From Natronosalvus sp042663485 (GTDB lineage Archaea > Halobacteriota > Halobacteria > Halobacteriales > Natrialbaceae), in the NCBI GenBank assembly GCA_042663485.1, contig JBHTAF010000006.1: 64,000 nt of DNA; one strand, written 5' to 3'. Position numbers and translations under genes: made by a program. Shown one piece after another: positions 59,632 through 64,000 of this stretch. Numbering within the stretch: the stretch's first letter is position 1; the number at the start of each line of letters is the position of its first letter. The notes beneath the pieces were generated by a model. It worked only from the letters and a program-made list of their open reading frames with translations, made no database searches and was not told the DNA's origin.

Positions 59632-61551
59632 ATGGACACCGACTCTGACGCGACGGCGGCCACGCTCCAGGAGGTGGTCTTCGCCTACGATCGGGAGTTC
59701 GACCTTCCGTCCGCCGAGTCGTTCACCGACGACGCGGCCTACGACCCCGACGAGCGGGACGGTGCGGTCCTGCGGGGGCTCGACCTCGAGGTGGCCGCGG
59801 GGACGTTCACTGTCGTCATGGGCGCCAGCGGCGGAGGGAAATCGACACTTTTGCGGACGTTCAACGCGATCATCCCCAACTTCATCACCGGCTCTTTCGC
59901 CGGCAACGTCGAAGTGCTTGGCCGGGACGCGACCGCCGCACGTGTCCCCGAGATGGCCGCCGACGTCGGCATGGTCCTTCAGGACTACGAGGCCCAGCTG
60001 TTCGGGACGAGCGTCGACAGCGAACTCGCCTTCGGCCCCGAGAACCTCGCGGTCCCACCCGAAGAAATCGGCCCGCGGACCGTCCACGCCCTCGAGACCG
60101 TTGGTCTCGGGGATCTCGATCGCCGACGGCCGCCGGACGCGCTCTCCGGCGGGCAGAAACAGCGTCTCGTCTTCGGGGGCGTCGTCGCCAACCAGCCCGA
60201 GTTGCTCCTGCTTGACGAGCCGACGAGCGACCTCGATCCGGCCGGAAGCCGCGACACCCTGGAGGTGATCCGCTCTCTCGCCGCTCACGACGGGAGGAGT
60301 GGGCCGGGCGGGTGGGAGGGGCCGGAGACGATTGTCATGGTCACCCACGAGATTGAGGAGGCGCTACTGGCTGATCACGTTGTTCTGTTGCGGGCCGGCC
60401 GGGTGTTCCGGCAGGGGCCCGCCCGGGAGGTGTTCACCGACTCCGAGGCGCTGCGAACCTCTCGCGTCGCCGTCCCGCCGGTTGTCGATGTATTCGACCG
60501 CCTCGGCTGGCCCCGTGAAGATCGCCCGCTGTTCGTCGACGAGGCAGTCCCCGCGGTCGCCGACAGCGACCTCGAGTGGACGCCCCCCGCAAGGAAGGGA
60601 GACGCTCCGGTCGGCGCTCCTGCCGGCACCGGAGCTGATCCCGGCGACGTTGTCTTCGATCTCGAGGGGGTCGTCCACGAGTACGAGACCGACCGGGAGA
60701 CGATTCGCGCGGTCGACGACGTCGACCTCACGATTCACGACAGAGAGGTCGTCGCGATCGTCGGCCACAACGGTAGCGGGAAGACGACGCTTGCGAAGCA
60801 CCTCAACGGGTTGCTCACTCCCGATGTTGGGAGCGCGCGTTGGCGGGGCCAGGAGGTCGGTGACCGCTCGATGAGCGAGATCGGACGGTCGATCGGCTAC
60901 GTCTTCCAGAATCCGGATCACCAGATATTTGCTGACACCGTCGCCGACGAGGTCGCCTTCGGCCCCGAGAACTTCGGAATGGCTGGCGAGGAACTCGAGG
61001 CTGCCGTCTCCGAGGCGCTCGCGACGGTCGAACTCGACGGCCTTGAGGAAGCAGATCCGTTCACCCTCTCGAAGGGCCAGCGCCAGCGGGTCGCCCTGGC
61101 GTCGATTCTGGCGACCGATCCCGAGGTGATCGTCTTCGACGAGCCGACAACCGGCCTCGATGCGACTCAACGCGCGAGATTCATGGATCTCGTTGCCCGG
61201 CTCAACCGCGAGCAGGGTCTCACCGTCGTGATGGTTACCCACAGTATGCACACCGTTGCGCGCTACGCGCCCCGGACGGTCGTGATGGCCGACGGAGAGA
61301 AGGTGTTCGACGGCACGACGCGAGAACTGTTCGCCGACGAGTCGCTGCTCGGCCGCTGGGAACTCGAGCCGCCCCAGCCGGTCGCCCTTTCGAACCGACT
61401 GGCTCGCCAGAGTGGACAGTCGGACGCCCTCCCCGCCCTCTCGGTCGCCGAAGTCGTCGATGGCCTCGGAGGCGAGGGGACAGGCGAATCGCGGGTGGAC
61501 AGCCGGTCCGAACCACCGCTTGGCGAGGGTCTCGGGGGTGAGGAGTCGTGA
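59632..61551 (+). CDS. ECF transporter fused double ATPase (EcfA-EcfA')
   Basis: A 639-residue protein with two ABC ATPase domains. Domain one (about 10-285) has Walker A MGASGGGKSTLL, signature ALSGGQKQRLVFGG and Walker B LLLLDEPTSDLD. Domain two (about 340-585) has VGHNGSGKTTLAK, TLSKGQRQRVALAS and VIVFDEPTTGLD. In most bacteria these two ATPases are separate genes. A variable linker of about 50 residues and a low-complexity C-terminal tail of about 60 residues are present. It powers S-component toppling for vitamin uptake. It overlaps EcfT by 4 bases. Confidence 0.9.
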   Translation: MDTDSDATAATLQEVVFAYDREFDLPSAESFTDDAAYDPDERDGAVLRGLDLEVAAGTFTVVMGASGGGKSTLLRTFNAIIPNFITGSFAGNVEVLGRDATAARVPEMAADVGMVLQDYEAQLFGTSVDSELAFGPENLAVPPEEIGPRTVHALETVGLGDLDRRRPPDALSGGQKQRLVFGGVVANQPELLLLDEPTSDLDPAGSRDTLEVIRSLAAHDGRSGPGGWEGPETIVMVTHEIEEALLADHVVLLRAGRVFRQGPAREVFTDSEALRTSRVAVPPVVDVFDRLGWPREDRPLFVDEAVPAVADSDLEWTPPARKGDAPVGAPAGTGADPGDVVFDLEGVVHEYETDRETIRAVDDVDLTIHDREVVAIVGHNGSGKTTLAKHLNGLLTPDVGSARWRGQEVGDRSMSEIGRSIGYVFQNPDHQIFADTVADEVAFGPENFGMAGEELEAAVSEALATVELDGLEEADPFTLSKGQRQRVALASILATDPEVIVFDEPTTGLDATQRARFMDLVARLNREQGLTVVMVTHSMHTVARYAPRTVVMADGEKVFDGTTRELFADESLLGRWELEPPQPVALSNRLARQSGQSDALPALSVAEVVDGLGGEGTGESRVDSRSEPPLGEGLGGEES

Positions 61552-62333
61552 GCGCTTCGCCGTCACTGTATGTCGACCGGGAGACGTTCCTCCACCGGTT
61601 GAACGCCCGCTCGAAGCTCGCACTAATCACGGGCGTGTTTGTGGCGGCGTACGTCTTCGGCGACCCGCGCTGGGTGTTCGTCCCGCTTGCGGCAACGTTT
61701 CTCGCACTCGTGGCCGTCGGTGGCTGGCCGAACTTCAAGCGACTGTCGTTCATCGTCGTCGCACTCTTCCTGATCGGCTTTGCCGTCTGGCCAGCGTTCA
61801 CCCATGGAGGCGGGGCGACCCTTCTCGAGACGCCCCTGGGCACCCTCACCGAACGGGAGGTGCTGTTCGCACTCGGGCGCTCCGAGCGGATCGCCGCGTT
61901 CATCGTTGGCGGGTTACTGTTCGTCACGACCACCTCCAACGAAGAGATCGTCGCCGGGATGCGCTCGCTTGGCCTGCCCTACGCGTTCTGTTTCGCCGTC
62001 GGCACCGCCCTGCGGCTGTTTCCGACGTTTCTGGGGTCGGCCAACACGGTCCGGCAGGCCCAGGCCGCCCGCGGCCACGAACCCGGCGGACGCAACCCCG
62101 TCACCCTGCTGCGGAGTTACATCCCGCTTATGATTCCAGTGTTCATGACCGCGATTCGTAACGTCCAGACTCAGGCGATGGCCCTCGAGGCCCGTGGATT
62201 CGACACGCGTGGCGAGCGCTCGTTCTACAACAAACAGCCGTTCACGGCAGCCGATTGGGCGATAGCTGGGTTCGGCATCGCGCTCGCGGTCGGCGCGATT
62301 GCCCTGCGCCTACAGGGCTACGGGACTATGTGA
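61548..62333 (+). CDS. ECF transporter scaffold permease (EcfT)
   Basis: A 261-residue membrane protein with about five helices and the EcfT coupling helices: LGRSERIAAFIVGGLLF and, further on, QAQAARGHEPGGRNPV with the Ala-Arg-Gly motif and ALEARGFDTRGERS as the second one. These two Ala-Arg-Gly segments contact the two ATPase domains. It completes an S-AA'-T operon and links any S component to the ATPases. Confidence 0.9.
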   Translation: MSASPSLYVDRETFLHRLNARSKLALITGVFVAAYVFGDPRWVFVPLAATFLALVAVGGWPNFKRLSFIVVALFLIGFAVWPAFTHGGGATLLETPLGTLTEREVLFALGRSERIAAFIVGGLLFVTTTSNEEIVAGMRSLGLPYAFCFAVGTALRLFPTFLGSANTVRQAQAARGHEPGGRNPVTLLRSYIPLMIPVFMTAIRNVQTQAMALEARGFDTRGERSFYNKQPFTAADWAIAGFGIALAVGAIALRLQGYGTM

Positions 62334-62338
62334 CACAC

Positions 62339-62359
62339 CTCCCCGCCGTGACGGCGGAG
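62339..62359. terminator. GC-rich hairpin after the ECF operon
   Basis: CCGCCGT and ACGGCGG pair across one base just after the EcfT stop, flanked by CT and AG. No T run follows. It may be a transcription end structure or the scar of an IS200-type end; similar GC hairpins with CTTCCT after them occur at haloarchaeal IS200/IS605 ends. Confidence 0.4.
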
Positions 62360-62549
62360 CTTCCTGTACCGCGTTGGGATATGTACGGTTTGCAGCTGCT
62401 CGCTTGTTCAGCGAACGTTCCCTGTCCACAACTCGGGTTGTCTTCTCCACGACGGAATAGTTTATTAGTCGGTCGGAAATCGAACGAAAAACGGGTAACC
62501 GATGGGCGGGGTGCCAGCGTTTATGCGTCGGCGGTACCGTGAGTGGGGT

Positions 62550-63794
62550 ATGACGGACGACACCGACCCGCTTGCATGGACGCGCGATTACACTCCGATT
62601 CTCCGATCGCTGGCCGCCGAGTACAGCGAGACGCAGCCGTTGGCCGGCTACAGCGTCGCGCTGGCCTCCCACCTCGAGCAAAAGACGGGCGTGCTGGTCG
62701 AGACGCTTCGGGACGCCGGTGCAACGGTACTCGTAACCGGAAGCGAGCCCCACAGCACGAAGGCGGCGGTAGTCGACGCCCTCCGTGACCAGGACGGCAT
62801 CGAAACGTTCGTCGAGGCCGGAATGAGCGACGAGGAGTGGGCCGCCGGTCAACACGAACTGCTCGAGCGTGAGCCGGATTTCATCCTCGACGACGGCTGT
62901 GAGCTGATCGCGAAGGTCCACGCCGACCACCCCGACATAGCGGAAACGGTGCTCGGCGGTGGCGAGCAGACGACCGCCGGTATCACCCGTCTCGAGGCGA
63001 TGGAGGCCGACGACATGCTCTCGTTTCCCGTCTACGGCGTCAACGACACGCCGATGAAACACTATTTCGACAATGTCCATGGCACCGGGGAATCCTCGCT
63101 CTCGAACGTGATGATCACGACGAACACGATGCTCTCAGGGAAGACTGTCGTTATCGCCGGCTACGGCTACTGCGGGCGTGGCATCGCCCGAAAAGCCAGA
63201 GGAATGGGCGCCCAGACGATCGTAACCGAGGTCGACCCGCGCAAGGCGCTCGAAGCTCACATGGATGGCCACCGGCTCGCCCCAATGGCTGAGGCTGCCC
63301 GTGAGGCCGACTACGTAATCACCTCCACCGGGAACCGCGACGTCGTTCGCGGGGATCATCTCGACGCGCTGCCCGACGGCGTGATTCTCGCGAACGCCGG
63401 CCACTTCGACGTCGAGATCGTCGTCGCGGACATCGAGGCCGCGGCCGACCGGGTCACCGAACCGCGCGACGGAGTCACCCGCTATCACCTCCCCGACGGT
63501 CGCCGGATCAACGTCCTCGCAGACGGCCGTCTCGTCAACCTCACCGGCCCACACAGCAACGGACACCCTGCCGAGGTGATGGACACGACGTTTGCGATGA
63601 TGTTTGAAGCGGCCCGCGATATGTTATCGAGCGAGGGGAGAGACCTGGCACCAGGACTGTACGCGATGCCCGACCGCCTCGACCGGGCCGTCGCCAACCG
63701 CAAACTTGAGACGCTCGACGTCGAAATCGACGATCTCACCGAACACCAGCGCGAGTACTACGAGGACTGGGAGCACGCTGATAGCGCCTTTTGA
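62550..63794 (+). CDS. Adenosylhomocysteinase-family protein, divergent paralogue
   Basis: A 414-residue SAHH-fold protein starting MTDDTDPLAW. Kept catalytic parts include the ALASHLEQKTGVLVETL segment, DDGCEL, GGGEQTTAGITRL, NDTPMKHYFDN (Lys and Asp), the NAD loop VIAGYGYCGRG and NAGHFDVEI. SAHH removes S-adenosylhomocysteine after methylation. Compared with the haloarchaeal housekeeping enzyme as I know it, two loops differ: EPHSTKAAV replaces the CNPLSTHDDV loop, and LTGPHSNGHPAEVMD replaces the LATPIALGHPVEVMD region. It may be a second SAHH with a different substrate, such as a modified nucleoside. It sits after the ECF operon. Confidence 0.85.
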   Translation: MTDDTDPLAWTRDYTPILRSLAAEYSETQPLAGYSVALASHLEQKTGVLVETLRDAGATVLVTGSEPHSTKAAVVDALRDQDGIETFVEAGMSDEEWAAGQHELLEREPDFILDDGCELIAKVHADHPDIAETVLGGGEQTTAGITRLEAMEADDMLSFPVYGVNDTPMKHYFDNVHGTGESSLSNVMITTNTMLSGKTVVIAGYGYCGRGIARKARGMGAQTIVTEVDPRKALEAHMDGHRLAPMAEAAREADYVITSTGNRDVVRGDHLDALPDGVILANAGHFDVEIVVADIEAAADRVTEPRDGVTRYHLPDGRRINVLADGRLVNLTGPHSNGHPAEVMDTTFAMMFEAARDMLSSEGRDLAPGLYAMPDRLDRAVANRKLETLDVEIDDLTEHQREYYEDWEHADSAF

Positions 63795-63832
63795 GACGAA
63801 CACGGCGCAAAGGACGCAGTTTCACTGTGGAC

Positions 63833-63862
63833 TACCCGCTCAGCGTCGAAGGCTAGCGGGTA
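63833..63862. repeat. Inverted repeat (hairpin) near the right edge
   Basis: TACCCGCT and AGCGGGTA form an 8-bp stem, continued by AGC/GCT inside with one bulged base. It lies 39 bases after the SAHH-family stop and could be a transcription end structure. Bases 63863-64000 show no recognised gene. Confidence 0.5.
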
Positions 63863-64000
63863 CCGGAGCGCGTATTTCCATCAACTTCCCCGAAATCCAG
63901 CGCGAGCCCACACTATTTCACGATGCGGAAGTGAGTGCAGAACGCGGGGAAGGACAGTTCCCACGCCACGCTATAGTAGAACCGGGATCCCCTTTTAGAA

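Noticed and set aside
60364..61623. 419-codon open frame on the minus strand
   Set aside because: It is antisense to the fused EcfA gene, which has complete Walker and signature motifs in the forward frame.

Overview
The window looks haloarchaeal. Proteins are acidic, secreted binding proteins carry Tat-type lipoprotein signals (twin Arg followed by a Cys lipobox), and many genes have an AT-rich TATA-like box 27-30 bases before the start codon with no room for a Shine-Dalgarno site, which points to leaderless transcripts. Several genes match haloarchaeal forms of their families. No rRNA, tRNA, replication initiator or CRISPR array was found.

Layout. (1) 1-54 kb is a dense catabolic accessory region with at least seven uptake or export systems: an aliphatic-sulfonate/taurine-type ABC importer (10.2-12.9 kb), a DASS dicarboxylate carrier (5.7-7.1 kb), two DMT exporters (7.3-9.2 kb), an MFS carrier (17.6-18.8 kb), a tripartite tricarboxylate transporter (21.2-24.3 kb), and a branched-chain-amino-acid-type ABC importer split into two blocks (30.6-33.5 and 47.1-49.0 kb). 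Ring-cleavage and lower-pathway enzymes include an extradiol dioxygenase (0.7-1.6 kb), a fumarylacetoacetate hydrolase-family protein (3.4 kb), a maleate isomerase (4.5 kb), two ACMSD-type amidohydrolases (13.1 and 19.0 kb, the second beside a Rieske ferredoxin) and gentisate 1,2-dioxygenase (34.0 kb). A hydantoinase/acetone-carboxylase-type operon lies at 35.3-39.6 kb. A cobalt-type nitrile hydratase operon with an isochorismatase-fold hydrolase lies at 42.9-45.5 kb. Aldehyde and alcohol dehydrogenases, three nitroreductase genes (one a tandem fusion), two CrtI-like flavoproteins, a CoA-transferase/LeuA-like pair, an M24-fold hydrolase and an aldo-keto reductase complete the set. Only one dedicated regulator (IclR, 14.4 kb) is visible.

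(2) Decay is common in this region: three IS6-type transposase remnants, a frameshifted carboxymuconolactone decarboxylase, a fossil extradiol-dioxygenase/HpcH-aldolase pair, a decayed M24 gene, and a junction joining an SDR tail to the Fe-S tail of a D-lactate-dehydrogenase-like gene. (3) 54.8-58.2 kb is a plasmid-type maintenance module: ParA, a probable DNA-binding partner, a large array of phased 8-bp repeats that probably forms the centromere/operator, and a tyrosine recombinase. (4) 58.7-63.8 kb is visibly more GC-rich: a complete ECF vitamin-type importer (S, fused A-A', T) and an adenosylhomocysteinase-family protein.

How the parts fit (inference). Gentisate dioxygenase, the FAH-family hydrolase and maleate isomerase could take gentisate through maleylpyruvate to maleate and fumarate plus pyruvate, with the adjacent DASS carrier moving C4 acids. 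Nitrile hydratase plus the cysteine hydrolase could convert a nitrile to an acid through its amide. Together with the partition module this suggests a catabolic megaplasmid or a large integrated plasmid.
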